Position numbers and translations under genes: made by a program. From Welwitschia mirabilis (Eukaryota; Gnetophyta; Gnetopsida; Welwitschiales): DNA of 64,000 nucleotides. The notes under the pieces were generated by a model that did no database searches, was not told the DNA's origin, and saw nothing but the letters and a program-made list of their open reading frames with translations. Positions 1 to 13,110 of the stretch are shown piece after piece. The DNA is taken from assembly GCA_051453625.1 (NCBI GenBank), contig JBOZIK010000001.1, forward strand, positions 62,004,944-62,068,943. The letters run 5' to 3'. The stretch's first letter is position 1, and every line of letters starts with the position of its first letter.

Positions 1-546
1 AAAGATTGAAGACTTAGTTTTTCATGCAAGAAGGATCCTTATGTTGGATTTATAGAAAGAAATACATTTCCTTCATCCATGCACCCATTTATTAAGACTA
101 ATTTGACAAGATTTTCATCAAAATCTATTTATAGCATGGTTTATTTCTTAGCTAGTTAATCTTAACAAATGTATGATTAACCCAATGAAGAAAAAATTTT
201 AAAATTAAAAATGCACTTAAGCTTAGTTGACCCTATAATCTATCTATTTAACTAGATTTAATTTATATTTCATAGTTAATAGAAAATTTGTTGAACCACT
301 TTGGAATACTAAAAAGGCTTTGGGAAATCAAGATTAGTGTTTAGGAAACTATAGATCTTTAAGTTTATTTTGTGAAAGAACTCATAAGAAATATCATAGA
401 ACATTAAATCAATTAAACAATAATGTCTTAGTAAAAATATCTACTAATAGATCATGAATAGAAACATGTTCTAAGGAGATTACTTTTTTCTCAATAAGTT
501 CTTTCATGTAATGATATCTGAGTTTAATGTTTTTAGCATGAGAATA

Positions 547-816
547 TTATACAATATTATGAGTAATTTTTACGGCATTTGAATTGTCACACATGATTAG
601 AACATTCACTATTTCTACTCCAAAATCCCTTAACATTTCCTTAATCCATGGGGCTTGAGTACAACAACTATCAATAGTAAAGTACTGAGCCCTTATGATA
701 GATAAGGATATGGTGCTTTGTTTCTTCTTATACCACACTGTGAAATATCTTCTAAGAAATAAATAGCTAACACTAGTACTTTTTTTAATTATCTTTACAT
801 ACAACCCAATCTGCAT
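547..816 (-). pseudogene. Copia-1 RNase H fragment
   Basis: An 89-residue open stretch matches the Copia RNase H core. It reads KKQSTISLS then IIRAQYFTIDSCCTQAPWIK, corresponding to the family pattern of a KKQ-x-ALS segment followed by AEY, a Cys-containing helix and W-(I/L)-K. MCDNSNAVKI is the CDN-x-SA motif. The second acidic residue region (AEAEY in the family) has become RAQY, so it is inactive as well as fragmentary. Confidence 0.8.
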
Positions 817-3063
817 TGATATAACATATTAAGCTTAGTGGAAAATCAATTATACCTTTTACATAGCAAGATCTCCTTTTTACAGTTATTGAATAATATT
901 CATTGACATTTCCTGATATCTAGCACACAATCGAATACTAAATGAAATGTTAGGTTTACTAGTAGTTATATATAATAGGCTTCTAAAAATAATTTAATAA
1001 AGCCTTTGTTCAACATCCTTATATCCCTTATCTAAATTTAGTTTCATGTTTGTGGTTGTAGAATTGTTGAATAATTTTACATTTTCTAGTTCAAACTTCT
1101 TTATTAATTCATATGAATACTTAATTATAACTTATAAAGATGTCATTTTTCAAGTTGTTTGATTTAAAGTTCTAGCAACATATTCATGAAATTCATAATG
1201 TTCATGTCAAATTCTGAACTCATTACAGATAGCTCTTCATTTGTGGATCCAAAGATAATGTTATCAACATGGATTTAAACTAGAATAAAATCGTTATTAG
1301 CAATTTTCCTAAATAGGTAATAGAACCTCTTATAAAATCATTCTAAATTAGAAATAAAGATAATTTGTCATATGCAGCCCTAAAGGTGTATTTTAACACA
1401 AAGCTTTATGTACTTTGCAAACATAATTAGAAAAATGAGGATCTACAAAATCTTTTGACTAGATAACATAAATTTCCTTAACAAGATTATCATTTAAGAA
1501 AGTGAACTTTACATCTATTTGGAAAACTTTAAGTTTCTTAGAACATGCAAAAGTAAGAAGTGTATGAATTGATTATAATCTGGCTATAAGGGCAAAGGTA
1601 TCACCATAATTAATAAGTTTTATTTGTAAATAATCTTATGCCACCAATTAAGCATTATTCTTTGTCACAATGTTGTTGTCATTTATTTTGTTCCTAAAAA
1701 TCTATTCGATGTTAAATATATTTTTTTGAAGATTTTAAAAACAAGGAAGCACATCTAATTTCATGCAAACTATTCTAACTATTCTTACACTATTAGCATC
1801 TAATGTGGTTCTAATTCGACTTCTTCAAAGCTCTTTGGTTATCTAAGATAGAAATAAAACATGAAAACTTAAATTTTTAAGAGAGTTTTTGGTAATTATG
1901 CCATGTTCAACATTTTCAATAACTAAATCTAGAGGGCAATTCTTAAGCTTTTTCATTTCATCTTAGTGCTTAGACATTGAATAAACTTTGTAATAATAAA
2001 ACCTTAGAGGATCTAAATCAATATCTTTATTAAAATTATTAGTTTTATCAGGAACATCATGAATCTTTACATTCATATATTATTCCACGTGTAAAGTATG
2101 TTTATTGAATAATGTATATACCCTTCTTAAAGGTAAGTATCATAAGAAAATACCTTCCTTTGAATTTGAATCAAACTTGGTCAAGTTCTTATGATCTTTC
2201 AATATAAAGCACTTTCTTCCAAATATTTTAAAATATGATATATGTGGTTTCTTATCTTTCTAGAGTTCATAAGAAAACTTATTGATTCCAAGCCTCAAAT
2301 AAACTCTATTAATTATGTGACATGTTGCAGATTCAGCCGAAAACCTTTTTGAAATATATTTATCATTTAGCATTATTATTGGCATATCCAAAAGAGTGCG
2401 ATTTTTTTCTACCACATCATTTTGTTTAGGGGTCTTGGGGCCTAAAATTTAATGATCAATACTATTTTTAGCCTAATAATTTTAAAACTTAACCTTTTTT
2501 AATTTGTCACTATAATCACTTCTAATTCTTTTAATAATATATACCTTTTTAGTTTGTGACTTCTTATAATTTTTTATAAAAGCATCATAAGCATCATATT
2601 TCACTTGCAAAAAGGCTATCTAAGTAAGTCTAAAGTAGTGATGAAATATAACTGAAAAGTAACATTTACCTGATAAGCTTTCCATTTGAATTGGTTCTAT
2701 AAGATCCATATGAATGAGATCCAAGGACATCCTTATAGTAATATCACTCTTGCTCTTATGTGACTTTCTTGCTTGTTTCCATTTTTGGAAAGCATCACAT
2801 AGACCTTAATGAATGAAAGAAATTTTAGATGAGCCTCTAACATACTCATCATTGCATATCTTCTTCAGATTTTCAAAGCTTAGATAACTCAGTCTTTGAT
2901 GACATAAAACATTAGCTTGAACTTGAGTTGTCATGTAATGATTATCAAAAGATTAGATAAAATAATATACATTATCTTATATTTTGATGTCAAAAAACCT
3001 TGATCTATGATATCATGTCTTATAGTGAACATGTTAGCATTGAAAATTACTTTACATCCTTTA

Positions 3064-3264
3064 TTACAAATTTGACTTATACTTGATTATACTTAATAAA
3101 TTATGCTTGAGACCATTCACATATACAACATTGTCTATTTTAGGTAGATTGCCTTCATTAGTGCATTCAACACCTTTAATACTTGCCTCATCATTATCTC
3201 CAAAAGTTACTTCTCCATCATCATATTCATTATAGGTAATGAAGCTTAATTTGTCACTTGTCAT
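3064..3264 (-). pseudogene. Copia-1 protease / pre-integrase fragment
   Basis: The 66-residue frame contains VTFGDNDEASIKG and a later VVYVNGLKHNLLSI. These are the conserved segments that follow the aspartic protease and lead into the GAG-pre-integrase domain of plant Copia elements (usual forms V-x-FGDN and V-x-x-V-x-GLKHNLLS). The catalytic Asp region upstream is lost in decay or in the N gap at 3496-4008. Confidence 0.8.
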
Positions 3265-3495
3265 ATGTCTATAAAATCTACTATCAAGATACTAGTAAGT
3301 ATGGTTAATCACTTTAAGAGTAATATAAGAAAGAAAACTCTTTATGGATGTTTTATGTATTGAAAGAAATGTTTGTTCTTTGAGATAAATGAGTTAATTT
3401 AGCAATAAACTCACAAATCTTACCTGTCATGACATGGCTGAATAGACTTTTGTGAATGAAGGAATCTATTTTGGACTGCCTCTTCTATTAAAAAA

Positions 3496-4008
3496 NNNNN
3501 NNNNNNNNNNNNNNNNNNNNNNNNNNNNNNNNNNNNNNNNNNNNNNNNNNNNNNNNNNNNNNNNNNNNNNNNNNNNNNNNNNNNNNNNNNNNNNNNNNNN
3601 NNNNNNNNNNNNNNNNNNNNNNNNNNNNNNNNNNNNNNNNNNNNNNNNNNNNNNNNNNNNNNNNNNNNNNNNNNNNNNNNNNNNNNNNNNNNNNNNNNNN
3701 NNNNNNNNNNNNNNNNNNNNNNNNNNNNNNNNNNNNNNNNNNNNNNNNNNNNNNNNNNNNNNNNNNNNNNNNNNNNNNNNNNNNNNNNNNNNNNNNNNNN
3801 NNNNNNNNNNNNNNNNNNNNNNNNNNNNNNNNNNNNNNNNNNNNNNNNNNNNNNNNNNNNNNNNNNNNNNNNNNNNNNNNNNNNNNNNNNNNNNNNNNNN
3901 NNNNNNNNNNNNNNNNNNNNNNNNNNNNNNNNNNNNNNNNNNNNNNNNNNNNNNNNNNNNNNNNNNNNNNNNNNNNNNNNNNNNNNNNNNNNNNNNNNNN
4001 NNNNNNNN
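3496..4008. other. Assembly gap 1 (513 N)
   Basis: A run of N inside Copia-1, between the gag and protease remnants. Missing protease or zinc-knuckle sequence probably lies here. Open frames running through the N run are artefacts. Confidence 0.99.
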
Positions 4009-4448
4009 GATTAGAGACTCTAGGAAGGATATTACCATTGAACTTTCATGATGCTAGTTTATAGAAGAACTAAAATGGTTTGATGTTAATGGTCCATTTA
4101 ATCCTCTATAACCATTTATTATCATAATAAGGCTTTATTATTATTTAATATGCTTCTTCAAGCTTTATTTTAATTGTTTAATCTTGTTGTCTTTTAGTGT
4201 TAAATTCTCAAATAGTCCCTTCTTTTCCTTTATGAATTCATTAAGGGCTAACATTTGACATCCCTTGCATAATTATAGTTTAATAGTAATTAGAATATCT
4301 TCATCTTCAAAGAATCACATGAATCAGGATCACATACCTTTTCATTTGTAGAGACAAAATCCATGAATGACATTCTATGCCTTTTAGATTTTGAGTTGCA
4401 TTCTCCATCACTTTCATCATCATCAGTATTCTAACTTATAAAGAGATC

Positions 4449-4480
4449 TTTCTTTTCTTTTCTTTTCTTTTCTTTTATTT
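4449..4480. repeat. (TTTTC)n microsatellite
   Basis: About five to six uninterrupted TTTTC units, ending in a TTTTA variant, inside Copia-1. Confidence 0.9.
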
Positions 4481-4743
4481 TCTATTATTTGAACATATAT
4501 TTGATGTGTGTCCAAAGCATTTGCATGAGCATCACTAAATGTCCTTTTTCTTATCATCTTTTCTTCTTGATAATCTTATTTTTTTATTGTTGTTATTTCT
4601 TCCTCTTATAAACCTTTTAAATTTTCTACCAATAAAGGTCGCTTCATCATCACTATTGAGATATTATTCTAGCCTTAGTTTTTCTCAATATTCTCATGAG
4701 TTTCATCTAAGGCAATGCTTTGTTTCTTTAGTTTTTTAGATTT

Positions 4744-4968
4744 CTATTCAGAGTTATGAAAATTCCTTTGATGTTCATCCATCCTCATGTTATTTATATT
4801 TTTAATTTTTTTTATAGCTATAACCTTTGACTTAAACCTTTTTAACAAGGACCTCAAAGCCTTTCTTGCACTTCTCGATTCTTTAACCCATTTCCATAGC
4901 ACACACATTGAATTTACAATGTTAGTTAAGTTTGCAAAGAAATCATTTATATCTTCATCTTTTTCCAT
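4744..4968 (-). pseudogene. Copia-1 gag (UBN2-type) fragment
   Basis: The 74-residue minus-strand frame begins MEKDEDINDFFANLTNIVNS and continues with ALRSLLKRFKSKVIAIKK. This is the helix-rich core of Copia gag: a flexible 'F-x-x-x-T-x-IVN-x-L' segment followed by 'LRSLP-x-x-x-x-KV-x-AI'. The frame on the opposite strand is its shadow. It sits at the promoter-proximal side of Copia-1, as expected. Confidence 0.75.
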
Positions 4969-5424
4969 TTTAATATCTTTAAACTAGGTGATGAACATTT
5001 AGAGCTTTACTTTCTTTATAAGGCTTATTCCTTTATGAGTAGCCTTTGGGATATTCCAAGCTTCTTTGGCTATAGTGTAGTTTACTATTATTTAAAAAAT
5101 TTTAAATTCTATAGCATAAAAATGGTATTTATATTTTTAAAATTAAAATTCTCTACATTTTTATCAATAGAAGTCTATTTGTCCCTTCTTTTCATGGTGA
5201 TTATTCCTGAGGAATTTGTGATAGTTGGAGGATAGTACCCCCATTTAATACAATCTCAAGTATCCAAATTAATGGACTAAATAAAAAATTACATATTTTC
5301 TTTCTAAATATGCATAGTTTGATCTATCAAATAATGGTGGCCTTATAATGGAGTTACCTTCTATACTTTGACTTATCTCTAGAATTAATAAGCAAATATA
5401 TGTTAAAATCTTTTGCTTTACCTA

Positions 5425-5437
5425 GATCTAATACTAA
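5425..5437 (-). other. Decayed primer-binding site of Copia-1
   Basis: On the minus strand the site reads close to TTGGTATCAGAGC, the initiator tRNA-Met primer-binding consensus of plant Copia elements, with three of 13 positions changed. The adjacent plus-strand TG at 5439 is where the 5' LTR would end. Confidence 0.5.
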
Positions 5438-6499
5438 TTGATAAAAGAATCATCTTTAAATGGAGATGAATAGTATGATTTTAAACTTGAATCAACCTTT
5501 AATAATAATCTACTTAAAAATATGATAAATAAAAACATGAAAATAATAGATTTTCCAACAACTAAAAACAAGACTGGATAATTCAACTAATAGTGGTTAG
5601 CAACAACTCTTTCGCCAATAGATAAAATGTATTTAGCTATATTCTATTAATCAAGTAGGTGGTTTTCTAGGTTTACCATAAAATCTTTCCCTTAGCCTAT
5701 GGATTTTCACTACAAATTCATAAATCATATAGAAGGACCTTAATGGAATGGAGGATGTGCATAAATAAACTATATCATTTTAGGTTTAATTGAAGAAAAA
5801 AGTAGATCTAATGGCTTGATGATATAATAGTAGCTTGAATTGAAGAGTATAGATCCTACAAAAGAAGCTTAACAAAGAAGATTTTTTAGATAGAGTGTTA
5901 AATAGAAAAATGATCTTAGAAATAGAAGCAACAACACCTAAATGAGTTATTTTAATCTGTGTAGAACACTAGGTTTTTTTGACTAATTGTCAATTAACGC
6001 ATGATCACTAGTTCTATAGATCTTTCTCCAAAATAAGAAAAGTATGCTAATATTCACAAAAATTAAATGGCTAGTTATTCTGTGGATCTTACAAAATCTT
6101 TGGTTGACTCGATAAGCATGTCATATTAATTCTAGAAAGATTTGGTTACCCTTTAGAAAATATCGGTCACCCTTAGGAATTTTAATTTACAAGTTAAAAA
6201 TTAGTTGATTTGAATTTGGTCAACCTCAAGAAAAGTGAGGTCATCCTGAGCTTATCTAGTAGTTCTTAAAATTTTCCTAGTCACCCTCATAAGAGTTAGT
6301 CTATTAATTAAAAAAATAAACTAATTTGAATCACCCTCAACTTGTCCTATCATCCTAAAACATCGTTCAGTTACCATTACTTAAGCTATGCTCTAAAATT
6401 TCTTAGTTGTTCTTAGAGAATGTAGTTTTTAACTAGATAAACATGAAACCTTTAGGTCATCCTTAGTAAACATTTAATTGATTCAACCTGAAATACATA

Positions 6500-7350
6500 T
6501 TAGAAAAATAATAAAAAACACTTTTGAAAAAAGGCATCAATGATAAATCTATTTCCAACATGCATTACTATCAATTTATTATACACATCTTTATTAATAG
6601 ATGTTTTAATTATTAATAGAATTCATGACATCATTTTGCAACTAGATATTTACCTCTATTTTCTAAAGAGCTATAACTATTATCATAGTCAAAAACATCT
6701 TATTTAAGACTTCCCAAAGATCAAGATGTAAGAGGAGAATCCTCACTCTACATTTAATGAGAATATATTTACTAATCCTTCTAAATCTACAAAATGTGCT
6801 CTTTTTCATTCCACAACAAAAATCAACATAAAGAAAGATCCAAATTTCTTGGAATAGATCTTCACAATGGCTAGTGCACCTCTAAGTAAAAATGATCCCT
6901 TAAGAACAAACAAGACAATAAGGTTACTGTTGCTTTAATTAAATAATAGGTTTTCAATCCTCTTTCAAGATACTATAGATGATAGAGGTAAATACCATTA
7001 TGATTAGAGATTTAAGTAATTATAGAGGAGATACTAGGAGGTTTCATGTGGGATTTGTCTATGCTGTTTCCATTTCTATTTGATGGATTTATTTTTCTAG
7101 AATGTTAGATGGTTATCTAATCCTCTACATAAATTTTATATTAAAAAAGTTCTTACTAGTTTTTCCTATCTCTTTTATATTATTAGTTTAGAATAAGTTA
7201 ACATTTGTGGCAATGATATTTATTTTATCCTACATTTATATTGCTCTAGGGTATACATTCTTGTATACCTATCATTCCTAAGGTTATTATGCGTTTGTCC
7301 TACTGGGGTATTATTATTGGATTTCAATAATTACAAACAATGGGAAAAGA
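6500..7350. other. Unclassified AT-rich DNA between Copia-1 and LINE-A1
   Basis: No coding similarity recognised on either strand. It probably contains the outer Copia-1 LTR edge and the untranslated start of LINE-A1, but neither boundary can be fixed by eye. Confidence 0.4.
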
Positions 7351-7699
7351 GATAAAATTATAGATTCAACGGGAGCAGAGGAATAGCAAAGTTAGGGTTT
7401 TGCTTCAAGGAGTGCAGCAAGAGCTATCATGGTAGTAGTGCGAAGGGTATTTCTAGTGCATCTTTAACATGATAGTACATCCTCTCTCTTATGCAATAGC
7501 CTCGCACTAGGCTTTTTTCATTGACAATCTTTAAAGCTCACATTCAGGAGTTTTTGGTGTGGCATGCCTTCAACATGTCCTCTTGTTAACTCCTTACTGG
7601 TACGTTCTACTATGAAAACCCAAAAGAGCATAGTAGAATACACCTAGACCTCATGTTAGTTTTCCTACCCCTAAGGGAAGGTTTTTTAATTAATAACTC

Positions 7700-8930
7700 A
7701 CGAATCCTAAAAACCCAAAAGGATGGGCTCAAGTGGATCTGAGGTATCCAAGGTAGTGGAAGCACATCTGTCTCTTCAATAGCAGCACAATCCTCTGGTA
7801 CGAAATCTCACATGACTTTAGTAGGGAAAAACAACTCTCAATGTTTTCCAAACTTGGATTTTGGATTCAAACATAATGGTAATACCTTCCATGATAAGAT
7901 GCATATTAACTATTTTAAGCACTTAGAGGATCGATTCAAGAACAATCTTATTGATAAGTTCTAATCTTCAAGAGGGCTATCCTTCACAGAAAAAGTGCAC
8001 TTAGGGTGTAACCAAAGATTCTTAATAAAATGTAAGGTAATTCCTCTTTGAGATAAACTGTTGCATTTTATTTTTGATTTGGAAGATGATATGAATAAGG
8101 CTTGGGTAGGAGGCCCTAATTTTTTTTAGCCAAAGAGGTCTATCCTTAACAAAATGATTTCCTTTTATTCTTGATAAACTCTCCATCTTTAAGAAGAATC
8201 CTGTTTGGACTTGTATTTCAAACCCTTACCCAGAAATATGGCACCTTGATTTTTTCAAGTAATTTGGAGCTACATTAGGGAAATTTGTTAGAATCAATAG
8301 AAATACTGATCTCATGGCAACAATAGCAATGGCTAGGACTTGTGTTTATATGAAGTTGAATAGTTTCAATGCAGACAAAATCATCTTGAATACTATGTGG
8401 GGTAAAATAATCTTCAATATTGAAATTGAAGATCTTCCTATACAATATTAAAAATGTGGAGAACATGGACACACAATGGAAAAATGCAAAAAAAATAAAA
8501 AGACTGATTGGTAGGAAATCAGGAAAAACAAGAAAAAGAAACCAACTTGAGTCCTGAACAATGAACCCATTATGCAGATAAACAAGTATGATATTCTTTC
8601 AAAAGAAGAACTAGAATAGATTAAAAAAAGGAAACAAAAAAAGACGTATAGAAAGACACAAAATGCATCCACAATAGCAACAGTCACAGATGAACATGGG
8701 ACAGGAACTCAAAGATAGTGAAAATAGCATTGATGAGCAATAGTTATAGATGGACATGAGATAGGAACTCAAAGATAGTGGAAACAACATTGATGAACAT
8801 TTCATGAACATGTCAGTAAATAAAAGAAATGAAAAACTAGGGCAAACAGACAGAAGGATACAAATGAATACCCAAAAGGTAAGAATGAAAAGAAAACAAA
8901 GGAGGACATCTAAGATGGTAAATAATCTCA
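7700..8930 (+). pseudogene. LINE-A1 ORF1 (nucleic-acid-binding, DUF4283/zinc-knuckle type)
   Basis: Broken frames run parallel to ORF1 of LINE-A2. The shared block reads INRNTDLMATIAMARTCVYM, then MWGKIIFNIEIEDLP, then KCGEHGHTMEKC. The CX2CX4HX4C knuckle has lost its first Cys, and the position is Tyr in both copies. The Lys-rich tail contains a 60-bp internal tandem duplication (8676-8795). ORF1 proteins of this type package LINE RNA. This copy cannot code because of in-frame stops. Confidence 0.75.
8676..8795 (+). repeat. 60-bp tandem duplication inside LINE-A1 ORF1
   Basis: Two adjacent 60-bp units begin AGCAACAGTCACAG (8676) and AGCAATAGTTATAG (8736). Most differences are C-to-T or G-to-A, and CAG positions in the first unit are TAG in the second. 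Confidence 0.85.
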
Positions 8931-9879
8931 ACTCTCCTTTTAATGATTATTTTCTAGAATTATAGAGGCCTTAGGAATGACCAAAAACTTTTCTACCTTT
9001 GGATTCTCTTAAGAGATTCACTAGTTTCTATGTGTCTTCTTTAAGAAACGAAGCTTGATTCTCTAAAAACTAGTCATTTTTATGCAAACTTTCTTGGTCT
9101 TTTATTTCAGTTTTGAGTATGGGCACAAAATAAGAATTCATGATCCTTTGGAAGCATGATAACATCTCTACTGTTAGTAAGAGTAACAAAAACCTTACTA
9201 TAGATTGGATTTTTTATAATTAAAAGACAAGAATCATCAAATTTTATGGGACTCAGGAAGCATATCAAAGACTTCAATGCCTTTAGCACATTATGTTAGA
9301 TTTTTCAAATATCATTATGGATGAATTAAATCAAATTATTAGTTCTTATGAGAATCTTGGTATTGCTTCTAATCTCTTCACTACTGATCTTTTTTCTAAT
9401 TTTATCAATAAGCATAGCCTTAAAGATCTTCCGCTTCACTGTGCTTCCTACACATAGAGTAATCTTAGGAAAGGTAAAAATCTTATTATTTCAAGAATTG
9501 ATAAATGTTTAGTTAAAAACTCTAATGAGCATTTCTTTCTCAAAGCAAGAGCTAGATTCTTTTCTGATCATAAGCCTATAATCCTCACAATGTACTCCAC
9601 TCAAAAGAGTCTATCTTCCATTTTGAGCACTCTTGATTGAGAGATCCAAACTATATAGAATTAGTCAATCATATTTGAAATAATCTAGTGAAAGATAATG
9701 CTACTTATAGATTATTTCAAAAGCTTAAAAATTTAAGGCATGAATCAATTATTTAGAACAAATGATTTAATGATTTTTTTAGAAAATTAAGAATCAATTA
9801 TTGGAGGAGCTAAGCATTATCCAAAAGCGTAATGAAACTATGGTTTTTGATTCAGATTATAAAAAGAATCGTATCTTCC

Positions 9880-11350
9880 AAATTGATGATATACCTTCTC
9901 AAGAAAAAACTTACTAGAAACAGCGATCTAGAATCCAATGGCTTAAAGAAGGGGATCACAACACAAAATTCTTCTTCTAGACAGTGAATAGACATGACAA
10001 AAAAAACTAGCATATAGTGGAGCATGTCTACAACATGCTGCAAGTCCAATGCTTAAATTGATAATTCCTTTATTGAATATTTTCATAAATTGTTTACAAA
10101 GAAGCTAGTGGTTTGTAGTAGTATCCTAGTTGATCCTCCTATCACTGTAGAACCACAATGTTATTTGAGCCAAAGAATCATAGAGGAGGAAATTTGAAAC
10201 ACCGTCCACTCCATGAAAAAGAATAAAGTGTCAGATCCTTATGACTTCACTATAAAGTTCTATTAGATATTTTGAAATATTATTAAAGTTTTTATTGGTG
10301 ATGCAATTCAATAAACATTCAAGAAAGGTACCTTTTACAAACCTTTTAATAACACTTTTCTCACTCTTATTCCTAAAACAGAAGATGTAAAAGTTCTTAC
10401 CAATATAGGCCAATTAGTTTTTGTAATGTTTTCTATAATATTTTCACTATGATTATTGCAGACAGGTTTAAAAGGCTACTCCCAGCTGTGATCCTCTCAT
10501 CTCAATCTAGTTTTATTTTAAGAAGAGTTATCCACGATAACATAATCCTCATTAATGAAATCATTCATCTGCATCACAAAAGATAAAAACGTGCAATGTT
10601 CCTTAAGCTTGATATAGCTAAATCATTTAATACAGTCTAGTGGGAAATAGTAGACTATGTGTTACAGGAGCGCCATGTACCTTTGCCTCTCAGGTGCCCT
10701 ATTCACTTCTGTATCTTGATGCTGACTTTCTCTAGTGTGATCAATGAAGAGAGATATTGCTATTTTCAGGGTAACAACGACCTACATCAAGGTAACCCCT
10801 TTTATCCAATTTTTTGTTTTGATGATGGATTTCTCAGCTAGTCTCTTCATTTAAAAATTAGAATCATATTTATGCCATCAAGCTAGCTCATTCATATCCC
10901 ATCTTTCAGTTCACAAATGACACTCTCCTTTGTTTAAACTTAAACCTTCCTATGGTAAGGCATACTCACAATCTGTTAAACAAGTTCTATGATTTTTCAA
11001 GTTTTATAACAAATTAGCATAAATCAAAACTCTTCCTCCTTAACACTCCTTAAGTAAGAAAGATAGCTATCTCTCAGATTTTCTAGTGTTCGTAAGCCAC
11101 ATTTCCTAATGATTATCTTGGTCTTCATTGTAACTTAGATCAGGTTGTTGATAATATTTGGCCTTCTTTAGTGAGGAAAATTACAGCTCAATTAACTAGA
11201 TGAGAAAACAAATTCTTATCAAGTGCAGGAAAAGTTCTCCTTACCAAATATTGCCTAGTAAGTATGACTATTGATCTCACCAGTGTCTTTCCTATAACTG
11301 ATAAGTATGCTAGCATGATAGATAACATTATTCAAGATTTTATTAATCGA
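9880..11350 (+). pseudogene. LINE-A1 reverse transcriptase (broken)
   Basis: Several frames together cover the RT fingers and palm. Visible are the IPK-x-E-x-V...YRPISFCN segment, the RF-x-x-LLPAVISSSQSSF segment, LKLDIAKSFNTV (the motif A Asp retained), and a region where the catalytic YADD box reads FTND. Stops at positions where the family has Gln or Trp are common. The first palm Asp and the motif QGNP (from QGDP) can still be seen. No single frame exceeds about 60 residues here. Confidence 0.8.
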
Positions 11351-12149
11351 GTGGCAAGTCCCACAAGAGGCTTCATCTTATAAACTTTGAGCAAATTGGA
11401 ATGTCAAAGAAAGCAAGTGATCTGGGCATTAAAAAAACTATGGATATAAGCAAATGTATTCTTACTAAGTACTATTATAGATTTCTGTCTAATAACAACA
11501 TTCTCTTAGTCAAATTCTTTATAGAAGATTTTGATGATAAAGAAAGGAATTCTACTTTTTAGAAGCACATCATCCATTCCACTAAAGAGGTTTGGCCTTA
11601 AGTTTATGAAAATCAAACTCTTCCTATCCAAAATGGCAAAATTAGCATATTAATAATTTATTATAATTTGTCTGAGTATGATCATAAATGGAAGAAATTA
11701 TGGAAGCTAAATATCCCAAAGAAAATTAAAATTTTTTAGTGGTATATATTAAAAGGATGTATTCCCATAACAGATAAACTTATCTAAAGAAATTTAAGAG
11801 TTGATCAAGATTTTCCAATGTGCCATAAAGATAATAAGCCTCAAAATCATCTTTTCATTCAATGTTATATTGTGAAAGATCACCAAAGAGGGATAAATAT
11901 ATCTCCTCCTTCTCAATTTTACTTAGATACCTTTAACTCTTTTAGGAAAAATGCCTTTATGATTGATGCAATATTATCTTTCAATAGGAAAAATTATCCA
12001 TCCCAAAGTTCAAATTAAAAATTATTAGACAAGAACTAGATCAAATCTAGGTCTACAAAAATCATGGTAGCACAAACCCTACAAACAGAAATGCACCTCA
12101 TTTGCAAGAGAACACGCAATAAAGAGCATCAGAAACATGCTACAAAGGA

Positions 12150-13110
12150 GCATCTGAATCATGCCCAAGTAGCCGCTATGACATTTACATGTCAGAAGAC
12201 ATGGAGAAGGCTATAAGGATTAAACCTACCAAACACAATGCATTGTTACACCATGAGCAAACTTGGGAGGCCTTTCAACCATCTGGATGGGATTCTTATA
12301 TGCTTGGCCTTAGAGGACATGATTCTAATCTCTCTAAGTAATTTTTTAGAAACTGGAACTACAGATCCACATGGATAGGTAATACTACCATTCTCATTGA
12401 TATTCCTTCTATTAGTGATGCCATTAGCATAAGTCCTTAAGGAATAGAGTTGAAAAGGGGAGCCCATAAAGCTTCCATTGTTTCTCATTTTGAATTATTA
12501 CTTGGAAAATCCCTTGGAAAGAGAGGTGAAAGCTATAGAAGGAAGGATTTACCAAGGCCATTTAATTCTTGGACTACCTTGATCATAAGATACTTTACTT
12601 TGGAGGGTCACTTTGATAATATCAATGAGCTCCACTTCCATTTTCTTGCTGCTATGATGAAAGAGTTTTAGATAGATCTTTCTTTCTTCCTCTTTGACTT
12701 TCTTTGATTGCTTTATCAAAGAAAAATATGGATTGATGTGAACATCTTAAATTGATAAGAAATCCCAAGAGGACCTATGTAAAAGCCGCTGCTGTGGGAT
12801 CTGTTAAAGTATACAGAAAATGATGAAGAGCGTGGCCTCCTTGCACCTTTCAAATTCATTGATGATGCGATAAATACTGAATAGACAGAGCAACAGTAGT
12901 ATGAAGGAGAAGCCATGGAGGAGGAGGACCAGCAATAAGAAGAAAATATTAAGGAAGAAACTTAATAGTTGGCCCTTATCCCTATTATCCAAATCCCCTT
13001 CAGCCTCAAAACTATGCTTCAAATGAATACCATTTTGATGTAAACCTCTTGGGGTATGCTAGCCTTAAACCTCTTTCTGCTTAGAATTAGGAACCTAGGT
13101 TGAAAAAATG
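12150..13110 (+). pseudogene. LINE-A1 third reading frame (ORF3-like), product unknown
   Basis: Downstream of the zf-RVT domain, broken frames encode about 300 residues of non-repetitive protein. The longest open piece, at 12450-12671, contains HFELLLGKSLGKRGESYRRK, LPRPFNSWTTLIIRYFTLEG and HFHFLAAMMKEF. Upstream text has WEAFQPSGWDSYMLGLRGHD and WIGNTTILIDIPSISDA. The end is acidic/Gln-rich and then Pro/Tyr/Asn-rich. I do not recognise the family. It faintly resembles 'putative plant transposon protein' domains, but that is a guess. The last roughly 80 codons also occur at the same place in LINE-A2, so the frame belongs to the element family and is not a chance insertion. Confidence 0.5.

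Larger units (their letters stand above)
1..6500 (-). mobile_element. Copia-1: decayed Ty1/copia retrotransposon, cut by the window edge
   Basis: A minus-strand Copia polyprotein can be followed from high to low coordinates. A gag segment lies at about 4744-4968, a protease-to-pre-integrase segment at 3064-3264, integrase-like text at about 3000-2300, and RT/RNase H between about 1700 and 547. Stops and frameshifts occur throughout, so it cannot code. A 513-base N gap interrupts it. A decayed tRNA-Met primer-binding site at 5425-5437 suggests the 5' LTR begins near 5439. The outer LTR edge is not resolved; 6500 is approximate. The order gag-PR-IN-RT-RH is the Copia order. Confidence 0.8.
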
